Part shown: positions 29,801 through 38,400 of the stretch, one piece after another
How positions within the stretch are numbered: position 1 is the stretch's first letter
Layout of the letters: each line of letters opens with the position of its first letter
From: Maribacter flavus
GTDB lineage: Bacteria > Bacteroidota > Bacteroidia > Flavobacteriales > Flavobacteriaceae
Length of the DNA stretch: 64,000 nucleotides
Assembly: GCF_008386635.1 (NCBI RefSeq)
Contig: NZ_VUOE01000004.1
Coordinates: forward strand, 53,087-117,086
Reading direction: 5' to 3'
The notes under the pieces: model-generated
The model's input: only the letters and a program-made list of their open reading frames with translations
Databases searched by the model: none
Told to the model about the DNA's origin: nothing
Position numbers and translations under genes: made by a program

Positions 29801-30185
29801 CTGCATCTTCGGATAAAAATACATCGACATTTGATTGGCCATTTACGGCTACTTCCTTCCTTTGAAAACCAATGTAGCTGAAAACCAATGTTGCTCCAGA
29901 CTCTACATTAATAGTAAAGTTTCCGTCAAAATCTGTTTGGGTACCATTGGTAGTACCTTTTTCGACGACGTTGGCACCAGGTAGCGGCGCGCCATTTTCA
30001 TCCGTTACCGTACCGGTAACAGTAGACTGTAAAGTTTCGTCCAACACAATTTTGTAGTTGGCAGTTGTCGCATTTGCAGAAGCGAGTTGCACTCCTAAAC
30101 AAATGACCATCGATAAAATCCCAGCTTTAAAAAAGGTAATACCTCTTTTGGATTTAACCGATTTGAAATCATGTTTTTGATTCAT
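26877..30185 (-). CDS. susC: SusC/RagA family TonB-linked outer-membrane transporter
   Basis: A 1102-residue TonB-dependent receptor. After the signal sequence comes a carboxypeptidase-D-like regulatory domain (VTGTVTDENGAPLPGANVV, about 57-75), then a plug with the SusC signature IRVRGFGAFGGNEPLYIVDG (about 193-212), then the outer-membrane beta-barrel. It imports a ligand delivered by the following SusD using TonB energy. There is no N-terminal STN signalling domain and no sigma/anti-sigma pair or hybrid sensor next to it, so its regulator is elsewhere. A long leader (MNQKHDFKSVKSKRGITFF) precedes the hydrophobic core of the signal. Confidence 0.96.
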   Translation of the reverse strand: MNQKHDFKSVKSKRGITFFKAGILSMVICLGVQLASANATTANYKIVLDETLQSTVTGTVTDENGAPLPGANVVEKGTTNGTQTDFDGNFTINVESGATLVFSYIGFQRKEVAVNGQSNVDVFLSEDAAALDEVVVTGYSTTSRREATAAVSIVKAEELAAIPSGNVEQQLQGRVAGVTVLTNGQPGTSSQIRVRGFGAFGGNEPLYIVDGVPVQNTEFLNPDDIETTTVLKDAAAASIYGARAANGVVVYTTKQGSRSRQKTRISLNIQSGVSDPNVGGAPKNLSPQEMAEFTHLAYENNARANGTAPQYTHPQYGTNPTPRFPDYLHADGQNGVFESDINLAQIRANYEANPDNVFLIRPNLQGTNWYKELTRIAPLSRVTLGFDGGNENGRFYMGISAQNQAGILIENNFSRYTARFNSEWDVAPWLSIGENFQVTYRSVVGGFGGEGGIGGADDESVILSAYRMPTIIPVRDEFGSFASTRATGFNNPRNPVRQQVLNAGDDKNYSIGGFGNLYADIKPLDGLVVRTSIGGGYSNNYFVNYGFRYLGDSEPEASNTFSEGSGYGFQWTFTNTATYEKLFGKHKVKLLGGLEALNTGRGRSISGSGINPFSTDLDFQNLSVVQSPVVNSSLGNGVNFFSTFGSLEYNFDERYYLSGVIRRDGASRFGGNNRYGTFPAFSAAWRVISEPFMQNQEVVSDLKIRGGWGQMGNSNNVDPNNQYSLFASNRGNTWYPIQGQNSGADEGFAQSRIGNPDAKWETSTTLNIGFDASFFNNKLELVLDWWKKDTDDLLYQLPLAGVTGNFAQAPSVNIASMSNSGLDFQIIGRGNFTEDLSFTVTLNNSFLKNEITALAPGLDFFDGQTYRGIQATRNAVGQPLSSFFGYEVIGYFNSAEEVANSPAQDGKGLGRFRYADINGDGAITPDDRTFIGSPVPDYTGGATINLRYKNLEFETYWFASVGNDIFNQSKWFTDFFGTFEGSAKGQAAKRSWTPELGNNAAAPIWESATNLSTSGVGNSWYVEDGSYLRLQRLAFAYNFADITDRLGLSRLKLGLSANNIWTITNYSGLDPGIGGGADTNFGIDVGNYPVAPQYLITLEVGI

Positions 30186-30562
30186 AATCCTTGTTGTTTG
30201 TTAGTTTAAATTAATCTCCTTGAACTGGTTTTTAAAGGGCTCTTCCGTGAGTGATGGAAATGTTAAAAAAAACCAAATTCAGCGTAATGATAACAAAATA
30301 TTATGATATATAAATAATGACCAATTCATTATTTTTTAAAATTAAGTGTCAAAAAATTACTTAAAATCTTGCGTATATAGTATAATTCACCGTTTTTATT
30401 GGCTTTGTAGAAATTTTGGTTCGTAAAATTTTAATAAATTGGAAATTTGCTAAATTTAACATTATTGTCTCATGTTGTGTCAATAATTGCCAGTTTTAGC
30501 TGATTTCAAACGTTGTAGTCCGTTTGAAATCTGAGTTCAAATTCACACTTTTCAATCGGTTT
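30186..30562. other. 377-bp AT-rich intergenic region upstream of susC
   Basis: No gene is visible. It must hold the susC promoter. The best minus-strand -7 candidate is TGAATTTG at 30274-30281, one base off TAnnTTTG, giving a leader of about 80 bases, but no well-spaced TTTG at -33 is seen. An 11-bp inverted repeat lies at the far end (30502-30531), just past the stop of the methyltransferase gene. Confidence 0.5.
30502..30531. repeat. Perfect 11-bp inverted repeat
   Basis: GATTTCAAACG (30502-30512) and CGTTTGAAATC (30521-30531) around an 8-nt spacer. It lies about 30 bp beyond the stop of the methyltransferase gene and about 320 bp before susC. No T run follows on either strand, so it may be a protein binding site as well as, or instead of, a terminator. 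Confidence 0.6.
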
Positions 30563-31756
30563 TTAACTTTTGATTCGAGCTGCTGCAATAGCGGAAATGA
30601 CTATCAAAGAATTTTTGGTATCCTTAGTAAAAAAAAGATAGTTTTGTCCTCCGTCCTTTAAATTGAATTTCTTTCGAATTTGGACAACGGTTTCGGGAAA
30701 ATTTCGTGTTGTAATATTGGCTTTTTTTATCCCTAGTTGTTTGAAGCGTTTATTATTATAGGGAATGGTTTTAACAATTTCAAAAACCCTTCCTGGAAAA
30801 GGCAATAAAGCTTCAGAGGTATATAGATGAGTATGTTCCTGTAATTTTTTTAGGCCGTATCTTTCGCTCACTAGATTGAATGCCCCAGATTTCATTATTG
30901 CGGCATTAGGCTCATAGAGATATTTTAAGGGTTTTGAGAACTCCGCCTGCGCATTTTCTTTTTCATAAAGGCCATATTGAAATGTTTCCGTATTGCCCTT
31001 GTTAAAATTGATTGTCCTTACAAGGGGGGCTTTGCCAAAATCAGGTTTTAAATGCCACAACACTTCCTTGACTTCATTTTCAAGACTTACAATATGTATT
31101 TCGAATACCTTATCTAATTGTTCCAGCCCCATGGAAAGATCCAACATAGGTCCGGTTTTTATCAATATATTTTGTGATTTTGAGCGCAGTAATTCCAAAT
31201 GTTTGGTAACATTCGGCTCACAGTCCTCCAAGAAAAACACTTTTTTGTTGCTTTGGTCCCTTCGGGAAGGATCAAGATAGATCCAATCCAAAATTTGCTT
31301 ATTTTTTTCAAGAAAGGTAATTCCGTCCCCATACAGTACTTCTATGTTGGATACGCCCATTTGGGCAAAATTGTGTTTTGCAATCTCGGATACTTCCCTG
31401 TTCTTTTCAATGTGGAAGACCTTATCAATTTTCTTGGAAAAATAATAACTGTCAACACCAAACCCTCCTGTTAAGTCTGCCAGCGAATCTCCTGAAACTA
31501 AATCTGCCTTATACTGGGCACAAATCTCGGACGACGTTTGCGATAAATTCAGCTTGTTAGCGTAATAGATATTTTTGGTTTCAAACCAAGTAGGTAATTT
31601 CTTTTGGGCTTTTTTTTTGGATTCCAGTTGTTCCACAACTTCCCTGTTTTCAACAGCTGAGAACAGTTTCTTTCCTAAAAGGATTGTATGGATATCAGAC
31701 CTAAAATTGGTGTCTATAAAATCCTGTACCTCCTTATGTAGTAGGTTTTTGTTCAA
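30563..31756 (-). CDS. Class I SAM-dependent methyltransferase with THUMP-like domain (PG_1098-like)
   Basis: A 397-residue cytoplasmic protein conserved in Bacteroidota. The middle has a class I methyltransferase fold: SAM-binding DLTGGFGVDSYYF (about 94-106), acidic residue in HIEKN, GDG, and YLDPSRR (about 165-171) at the catalytic-loop position. The C-terminal part (NITTRNFP, VQIRKKFNLKDGG) resembles the THUMP-like module of this family, which suggests an RNA substrate, though none has been shown that I know of. The start is TTG at 31756, 6 bp after the AI-2E family gene, so it is the last gene of this minus-strand run. Confidence 0.8.
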   Translation of the reverse strand: MNKNLLHKEVQDFIDTNFRSDIHTILLGKKLFSAVENREVVEQLESKKKAQKKLPTWFETKNIYYANKLNLSQTSSEICAQYKADLVSGDSLADLTGGFGVDSYYFSKKIDKVFHIEKNREVSEIAKHNFAQMGVSNIEVLYGDGITFLEKNKQILDWIYLDPSRRDQSNKKVFFLEDCEPNVTKHLELLRSKSQNILIKTGPMLDLSMGLEQLDKVFEIHIVSLENEVKEVLWHLKPDFGKAPLVRTINFNKGNTETFQYGLYEKENAQAEFSKPLKYLYEPNAAIMKSGAFNLVSERYGLKKLQEHTHLYTSEALLPFPGRVFEIVKTIPYNNKRFKQLGIKKANITTRNFPETVVQIRKKFNLKDGGQNYLFFTKDTKNSLIVISAIAAARIKS

Positions 31757-31762
31757 AGGACG

Positions 31763-32863
31763 CTAAAGGTTTTCGGTCAGGGATTTGACGATTTTGTTTT
31801 CGGAAAGAAATTCCTTGAGAATTACTTTAATGGCCGTATATCCCGGTACGGCTACGATCATCCCCACGACGCCGAACAAAAGCCCGGCAATGATGATCAC
31901 CAGAAATATTTCCAAGGGGTGCGATTTTACACTGCTCGAAAATATGAAGGGCTGTGAGAAAAAATTGTCCACCAACTGACCGATCACCAGTCCGATTAAA
32001 ACATAGCCAGTTTTTGGAAGGATTACCTCGCTAAAATCCGCTCCCAAATTACTGGTCATGGTAAGCGTTATCATCAGGGCGCCACCGATCAAAGGTCCCA
32101 CATAGGGAATTATATTGAACAGGGCGCAAAGAAAGGCGATGACGATCGCATTTTCGATACCTACGATCAAAAGCACAATGGTGTAGATGACAAAAAGTAT
32201 AAAAATCTGAAGGAGCAGACCAACAAAATACCTGGAGAGCAAATTGTTTATTTTTTCTATGGAGTTGACCGTGCCTTTTTCCTTTGTTTTGGGAATAAAG
32301 ATGAGAAGGCCGTTCTGGAATAGCTTGCTATCCTTTAGAAAGAAAAAGGAGATGAACAAAACGGAAAAAAGGCCAATACTGGCAGAGCTTAGAATGTTCA
32401 ATAGGGAATTGAGGAAATTAGGCACAAAGCCTATGTCCAATCCTTGAATGATATTCCTTTCGATCTCCGAGTCATGGATGACATCTTCCACCATATTCGA
32501 AGAAAGGCCAAAATATTGGGTGGTCTTGAGGTATAAGGTATTTATACTTCGCTGTAGTTCCTCTATATTCAGCAAGGAAAGGTTTTTGCTCTGTTCCGTA
32601 ATCAGCGGAATGAAAAGTGCAAAAATGCCCGCTAAAACCCCTACCATAAAAATCATGGTCAAAATTACTGCCAGCGTATTGGGAAAATTCAATTTTCGTC
32701 TTAAAAAAAGAACAACAGGTCTTCCAATAAGGGCGATGACCGCTGCGGCTGCCAAATACGCCAAAACAGAACGTATCATATAGAAGAAATACAGGGTTAG
32801 CAGGATTCCTGTTACGATACCCAGGGCCCTTAAAATTCCGTTGGCAATGGTTTTGGAGGTCAT
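31763..32863 (-). CDS. AI-2E family (PerM/YdiK-type) membrane protein
   Basis: A 366-residue inner-membrane protein with about seven or eight hydrophobic segments. The C-terminal portion, IVLLIVGIENAIVIAFL followed by NIIPYVGPLIGG, is diagnostic of the AI-2E transporter superfamily (PF01594). Members differ widely: some export signalling molecules, others are Na+/H+ antiporters, so the name does not fix the substrate. It lies 3 bp after the DUF4159 gene and 6 bp before the methyltransferase gene, in a tight operon. Confidence 0.88.
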   Translation of the reverse strand: MTSKTIANGILRALGIVTGILLTLYFFYMIRSVLAYLAAAAVIALIGRPVVLFLRRKLNFPNTLAVILTMIFMVGVLAGIFALFIPLITEQSKNLSLLNIEELQRSINTLYLKTTQYFGLSSNMVEDVIHDSEIERNIIQGLDIGFVPNFLNSLLNILSSASIGLFSVLFISFFFLKDSKLFQNGLLIFIPKTKEKGTVNSIEKINNLLSRYFVGLLLQIFILFVIYTIVLLIVGIENAIVIAFLCALFNIIPYVGPLIGGALMITLTMTSNLGADFSEVILPKTGYVLIGLVIGQLVDNFFSQPFIFSSSVKSHPLEIFLVIIIAGLLFGVVGMIVAVPGYTAIKVILKEFLSENKIVKSLTENL

Positions 32864-32866
32864 TTT

Positions 32867-33514
32867 TTAGTTTTTAAACACATATGAGACGATATTCGCA
32901 CCCATTTGTAGCGCTTTTATTCTTATTTCCTCCGGATCGTTGTGTACGGCGGCATCTTCCCAACCATCCCCAAGATCGGATTCCAAGGTCAATAATAAAA
33001 CTAATCTATTGTTTTCAAATATGCCCAGTGCCTGGGGTCTTTTTCCATCGTGTTCGTGGATTTTGGGCAAACCCTGCGGAAATGCATACTCCTGCGAAAA
33101 AATAGGATGGTCCAAGCCAATTTCCTCCAAATTGCTGTTTGGGAATAACTCCTCTATCTCACCAATAATATATTCCCGCATGCCATAATTATCATCGATA
33201 TGTAAAAAACCACCGGATAATAGGTAGTTCCTTAGGTTTTCCTTTTCTTCCGAAGAGAAGACCACATTACCATGGCCGGTCATATGGAGAAAAGGATACT
33301 GATAAATCGTATTACTGCCTACTTCTACGGTTTCTGGTTTTGTAGTTAAACGGGTCCCGATGTTGGAATTGCAAAAATTAATTAAGTTGGGCAGCGCTGT
33401 AGGGTTCGCGTACCAATCCCCGCCGCCCTGATATTTCAAAATGGCTATTTCCTGCGCTTTGGCCGATAGACTAAGACCTGCGGCCAAAAGTAACGTGACG
33501 ATTAGTTTTCGCAT
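32867..33514 (-). CDS. DUF4159 domain protein, exported
   Basis: A 215-residue protein with a cleavable signal peptide (LLLAAGLSLSAKAQ). The whole mature part is DUF4159: IAILKYQGGGDWYANP, the LHMTGHGNVVFS segment, LLSGGFLHIDDNYGM and a late DPEEIRIKALQMGANIV. The fold is thought to be related to glutamine-amidotransferase-like domains, with no known catalytic role. It is probably periplasmic. It lies between rsmE (64 bp upstream) and the AI-2E family gene (3 bp downstream). No function can be given. Confidence 0.82.
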   Translation of the reverse strand: MRKLIVTLLLAAGLSLSAKAQEIAILKYQGGGDWYANPTALPNLINFCNSNIGTRLTTKPETVEVGSNTIYQYPFLHMTGHGNVVFSSEEKENLRNYLLSGGFLHIDDNYGMREYIIGEIEELFPNSNLEEIGLDHPIFSQEYAFPQGLPKIHEHDGKRPQALGIFENNRLVLLLTLESDLGDGWEDAAVHNDPEEIRIKALQMGANIVSYVFKN

Positions 33515-33578
33515 CTTCGAAAGGCTATAAAATCAAAAATACACATTAAGTCCAAACAAAGATATTCCAATCCATTAT

Positions 33579-34286
33579 TTAGCCATTATTGATAATGGCC
33601 ACCGTGGTACAGGCGACAATAGCGGCGGTTTCCGTTCGTAATCGATTTCTGCCCATGGAAACGGGAAGGAAGCCTTTCTGTTTTGCTGCCTTTATTTCCC
33701 TGGCCGAAAAGTCACCTTCCGGTCCGATCAATATGGTAATCGGTTTGTCCGGGATGACCCTTCTTTTTAGTTCGTATTTTTCCGATTCTTCACAATGGGC
33801 GATGAACAGGCCGCCTTCCCTTGGTTCTTCCAGGACGTCATTAAAATTGGTCAATTCGTTCAATTTGGGCAGAAAGGCCTGATTGGACTGTTTCATGGCC
33901 GACTGTATGACTTTCATATAGCGATCCAACTTGATTGTTTTTCGTTCCGAATGTTCGCAAAGAACGGGTGTAATTTCATTAACGCCTATCTCGGTAGCCT
34001 TTTCCAAAAACCATTCAAAACGATCGTTCATCTTCGTGGGGGCAACGATCATATGGAGCCAATAATTTTGAGGATGCACCCTCTTCACCCCGGTAATTTC
34101 AACCGCGCATTTTTTGGGGTTACTGTCAGTAATTTTGGCACTTAGCATCAACCCCTTTCCGTTGGTAATCAATACTTCATCGTTCACTTTTTTTCGAAGG
34201 ACACGAACTATGTGCTTGCTCTCTTCCGCGTCAAAGAAAAATTGGGAAGAGGTCTCGTCCAAGTTGGGATTGTAGAACAATTGCAT
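33579..34286 (-). CDS. rsmE: 16S rRNA (uracil-1498-N3)-methyltransferase
   Basis: A 235-residue SPOUT-class methyltransferase acting on U1498 of 16S rRNA in the small subunit. The N-terminal PUA-like part has the family's HIVRVLRKK; the knotted C-terminal part has the SAM-binding ILIGPEGDFSAREI and SMGRNRLRTETAAI. Length is normal for RsmE (about 240). It starts 3 bp after the tsaD stop, so the two translation-related genes are co-transcribed. Confidence 0.95.
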   Translation of the reverse strand: MQLFYNPNLDETSSQFFFDAEESKHIVRVLRKKVNDEVLITNGKGLMLSAKITDSNPKKCAVEITGVKRVHPQNYWLHMIVAPTKMNDRFEWFLEKATEIGVNEITPVLCEHSERKTIKLDRYMKVIQSAMKQSNQAFLPKLNELTNFNDVLEEPREGGLFIAHCEESEKYELKRRVIPDKPITILIGPEGDFSAREIKAAKQKGFLPVSMGRNRLRTETAAIVACTTVAIINNG

Positions 34287-34289
34287 GAT

Positions 34290-35318
34290 TTAGGAATTTA
34301 GGTTATATCGGGCTTTGGCGGATGTATCATGTTCCGCGAATTGGCCGGATTTGAATTTGTAATATCCAACAATCCCGATCATACCTGCATTATCCGTACA
34401 GAATTCAAAATTAGGCACATAAGTGTTCCATCCCATTTCTTTTTCGGCATCCTTGAGCGCTTTTCTAATATCTGAGTTTGCTGAAACACCACCCCCAATG
34501 GCAATATTTTTTATTCCCGTTTTTTTGACCGCCTTCTTTAGTTTTCCCATTAAGATATGTACAATGGTGAACTGGATGGAAGCGCAAATATCCGCAAGGT
34601 TTTCAGTAATAAAATCCGGGTTTTGGGAGGTCTGTTTTTGGATAAAGTATAGGATGCTAGTCTTAAGACCGCTAAAGCTAAAATTGAGGTCCTTGACCTT
34701 GGGTTTTGGAAATTCAAAGGCATGAGGATTACCCATTGCCGCGTATTGGTCGATCAACGGTCCACCGGGATAAGGCAAACCCAGAATTTTGGCACTCTTA
34801 TCAAAAGCTTCGCCAACGGCATCGTCCAAGGTTTGGCCCAAGATCTCCATGTCAAAATAGTCTTTCACCTTTACGATCTGGGTATGTCCGCCACTAATAG
34901 TGAGGGCTAAAAAGGGAAATTCCGGAGCCTTCATGTTTTCGGCCTTAATGAAATGGGCCAAAATATGGGCCTGCATATGGTTCACTTCGATCAAGGGGAT
35001 CTCTAAAGCCAAGGATAAGGATTTAGCAAACGAAGTACCTACCAATAGGGAACCCAACAGACCGGGTCCGCGTGTAAATGCTATGGCGGATAATTGTTTT
35101 TTATCGATATTTGCTTTGGCTAATGCTTGGTAGGTAACCGGGACAATATTTTGTTGATGTGCACGTGATGCAAGCTCCGGTACGACCCCGCCATATTCTT
35201 CGTGAATTTTTTGGGAAGCGACTACATTACTCAGCATGATATCATTTTTTAGGACCGCTACCGAGGTGTCGTCACAGGAAGATTCAATGGCCAAGATGTA
35301 AAGAGTTTCGTTTTCCAA
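34290..35318 (-). CDS. tsaD: tRNA N6-adenosine threonylcarbamoyltransferase
   Basis: Cytoplasmic metalloenzyme that transfers threonylcarbamoyl to A37 of ANN-decoding tRNAs. Hallmarks: ILAIESSCDDTSVAVL at the start, HMQAHILAHF with the two iron-binding His residues, SGGHTQIV, and the late IAIGGGVSANS. The reading frame stays open back to 35462, but that would add some 48 residues absent from the family. TTG at 35318 gives 342 residues, the usual length, with six residues before YILAIESS; ATG at 35357 (355 residues) is the alternative. It is divergent from tamB and leads rsmE. Confidence 0.93.
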   Translation of the reverse strand: MENETLYILAIESSCDDTSVAVLKNDIMLSNVVASQKIHEEYGGVVPELASRAHQQNIVPVTYQALAKANIDKKQLSAIAFTRGPGLLGSLLVGTSFAKSLSLALEIPLIEVNHMQAHILAHFIKAENMKAPEFPFLALTISGGHTQIVKVKDYFDMEILGQTLDDAVGEAFDKSAKILGLPYPGGPLIDQYAAMGNPHAFEFPKPKVKDLNFSFSGLKTSILYFIQKQTSQNPDFITENLADICASIQFTIVHILMGKLKKAVKKTGIKNIAIGGGVSANSDIRKALKDAEKEMGWNTYVPNFEFCTDNAGMIGIVGYYKFKSGQFAEHDTSAKARYNLNS

Positions 35319-35411
35319 CGGTTTTGGAATAAAAATTGAAAGACAAAGGTAAAACATAATAGCCCTATCAAAAAACTTAGAAAAATACTGGTTAGAACAC
35401 TTCTGGTTCTT

Positions 35412-38400
35412 TTGCTGACCTGTGTTTTGGGGACTATTGTGCTCTCTTTGCCCATCGTTCAAACTACCCTTGCTAAGTATGCCACTGATTCGATAAATGA
35501 GGAATTTGGTACTAACATCAATGTAGAGCGATTGCGGGTATCACTGATTTCCTGGGATACTTCCTTGAAGGGTGTTTTTGTGGAGGATTACAAACGGGAT
35601 ACCTTGTTTTATATCAACGAATTAAAAACATCTATCGTAAGCATCGGGAATTTGGCCAAGGGCCGATTGGAGTTTGGAGATATCGAGATCGATGAACTTC
35701 ATTTTAAACTGAAAACCTATTATGGCGAGCAGGAAACCAATATCAATGTTTTTGTGGACAAATTGGATGATGGAAAGCCCAGGGCCCCTGGAACCCCGCC
35801 CTTCTTTTTTTCTTCCTCCTATGTGGATATTCAGAATAGCAGGTTTCAATACATTGACGAAAATCTCGAAAACGAGGAGGCGCTCCAATTTAAGAACCTT
35901 AAAATTGAGGCGAACGAATTCCAGATTCTAGGTCCTGAAGTAACGGCAGGTATCGAAGAAATGTCCTTTTTAAGTGAACGTGGAATCCTTGTTGAAAACC
36001 TGAAAACCAATTTCAAATATACCAAGGAGCAGATGCGTTTTGATTCGTTGAAGATCAAGACGCCATTGTCCAATCTAGATGGAAATATTGTTTTCAACTA
36101 TAATAGGGAAGATTTTCAGGATTTTCTGAACAAGGTAAACATCGAGGCCAATTTTGAGGAGTCCACCGTCTCCTTTGATGAAATTAATTTGATATATAAT
36201 GAATTCGGACAAGGAAAGACCGCTACCCTCAGCACTACCTTGAACGGCGTACTCAACGACCTAAACATTAACAATCTTTTTCTTGTTTCGGACAACACGG
36301 GAATCAGGGGCGACTTCAACTTTAAACACCTTTTCAACAAGCAAAAGTCCTTCGTGCTGGATGCCGACATGCGCAATGTGACCAGTAGTTATTATCAATT
36401 GAACGCCCTTTTGCCCAACCTGATTGGAAATTCGTTGCCGTCCACTTTCAGTAAACTGGGACAGTTCACTATCCGGGGAGAGGCGCTAATCACGGATTCT
36501 TCCATAGACGCCAAAGTAAACCTCAATACCGCTGTGGGCAGCAGTTATTCAGATATCGTGTTGTCTAATTTCAACAATATTGACAATGCCACCTACACGG
36601 GCTTTATTTCCCTTATCGATTTTGATTTGGGTGAATTTGTGAACAGTAAAAGTCTGGGGAAGACCAATCTGGACTTTAATGTGGAAGGGCAGGGATTCGT
36701 GACCGAAAAGTTGAATACGGAAGTCATCGGACAGATATACTCCATCGAGTTCAATAATTATAACTATCAGGACATCAAGGTTTCCGGTATTTTGAAAGAA
36801 CAATTGTTCGATGGATCCTTGACCAGCAATGACGAAAATTTAAAGTTCAACTTTAAGGGTCTTGCGGATTTTGGGGAAGAAAGTAACAACTTCAATTTTA
36901 AGGCTTCCGTTGATTATGCGGACTTGAAGCGTCTCAACTTTATTAACGACAGTGTATCCATTTTCAAGGGCGATGTGAGCATGAACATCCGGGGAAATAC
37001 CTTGGATAATATCGTGGGAGATGTAAACTTTACAAAAACAAATTTTCAGAACAAAAACGATACCTACTACTTTGAGGATTTTACGGTTACCTCTTCCTTT
37101 GAAAGCGATTCGGTACGCGTAATCGACATCAATTCCCCGGACATCATCACGGGTTTTATGAAAGGAAACTTCCGCGTTAGGGAATTGGGCAAATTGGTGC
37201 AGAATTCCATTGGTAGTATCTACACCAATTATAGGCCCTTTAAGATTTCCGGCGGACAGAACCTGAGCTTCAATTTTAAGATATACAATAAGATTGTGGA
37301 TGTGTTCTTTCCAGAAGTAAGGTTCGACCCCAATACGTTCATCCGAGGGAAAATAGTATCGGACGAAGGTGATTTTAAATTGAACTTTGAATCGCCCAGT
37401 ATTGTGGCCTTTGGTAACGAGGCCGATAATATAGAGGTGCAAATAGACAATAAGAACCCCTTGTTCAATACCTATGTTTCCGTTGGCGATTTAAAGACGC
37501 CCTATTACGATGTAAAGGATTTCAACCTGATCAACACTACCTTAAAGGACACCCTGTTTTTTAGGTCGGAATTTAAGGGAGGTAGTGAATATAACGACAG
37601 CTACAACCTTAACTTCTATCATACGTTCAATGCGGACAACAAGTCGGTCATAGGTCTTAAAACCTCTGATGTCAGTTTTAAGGGCAATAAATGGATCCTG
37701 AACAAAGATGGGAACAGGAAGAACAAAGTCATCCTGAATAGGGCACTGGACAGTATCTCGATAGAGGAAATCGTAATGAACAATGATGAACAGGAGCAGA
37801 TTCGATTACGGGGCCAATTGGCCGATTCCACCTATAAAGACCTTCAGCTACAATTTAAGATCGTATCCCTGAACAAAATTACACCGGTGATCGATAGCCT
37901 AAAATTACAGGGCGAGGTAAACGGAAATCTGAACATATTACAAAAGGACGGAATCTATCTACCATCGTCGAATTTGAACATTGACCGATTTGGCGTGAAT
38001 GACATGCCCATGGGAGATCTGGCCATTAGCATAGTGGGCAACAGGGATTTGACTGAGTTTCAGGTCAATTCACAATTGTCTGAAAACGGTATCGAGAAAT
38101 TTGGGGTAGTTGGAAAAATCGAGAACAAGGAGGAAATGCCCACGGCGAATTTGGTGGCCAATTTCAATAAGTTTCCAATTGATCCATTCAATCCGTTGGG
38201 CGAGGGCATTATTGACCATATTAGGGGCGAATTGGACGGAAGGGTCAATATTACGGGTCCTGTGGACAATCCCAATTTTAACGGATTGGTGACTTTGGAA
38301 AACGCGGGCATCGCCATACCCTATTTAAATGTGGATTACGCCTTTGCCCCAAGGTCAAGGGTGCGTTTGGAAAATCAGACCTTTGATTTTGACAACATAG

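Noticed and set aside
35319..35462. N-terminal extension of tsaD to 35462
   Set aside because: It adds about 48 residues absent from the TsaD family and would run into the tamB start region; TTG 35318 or ATG 35357 fits better.
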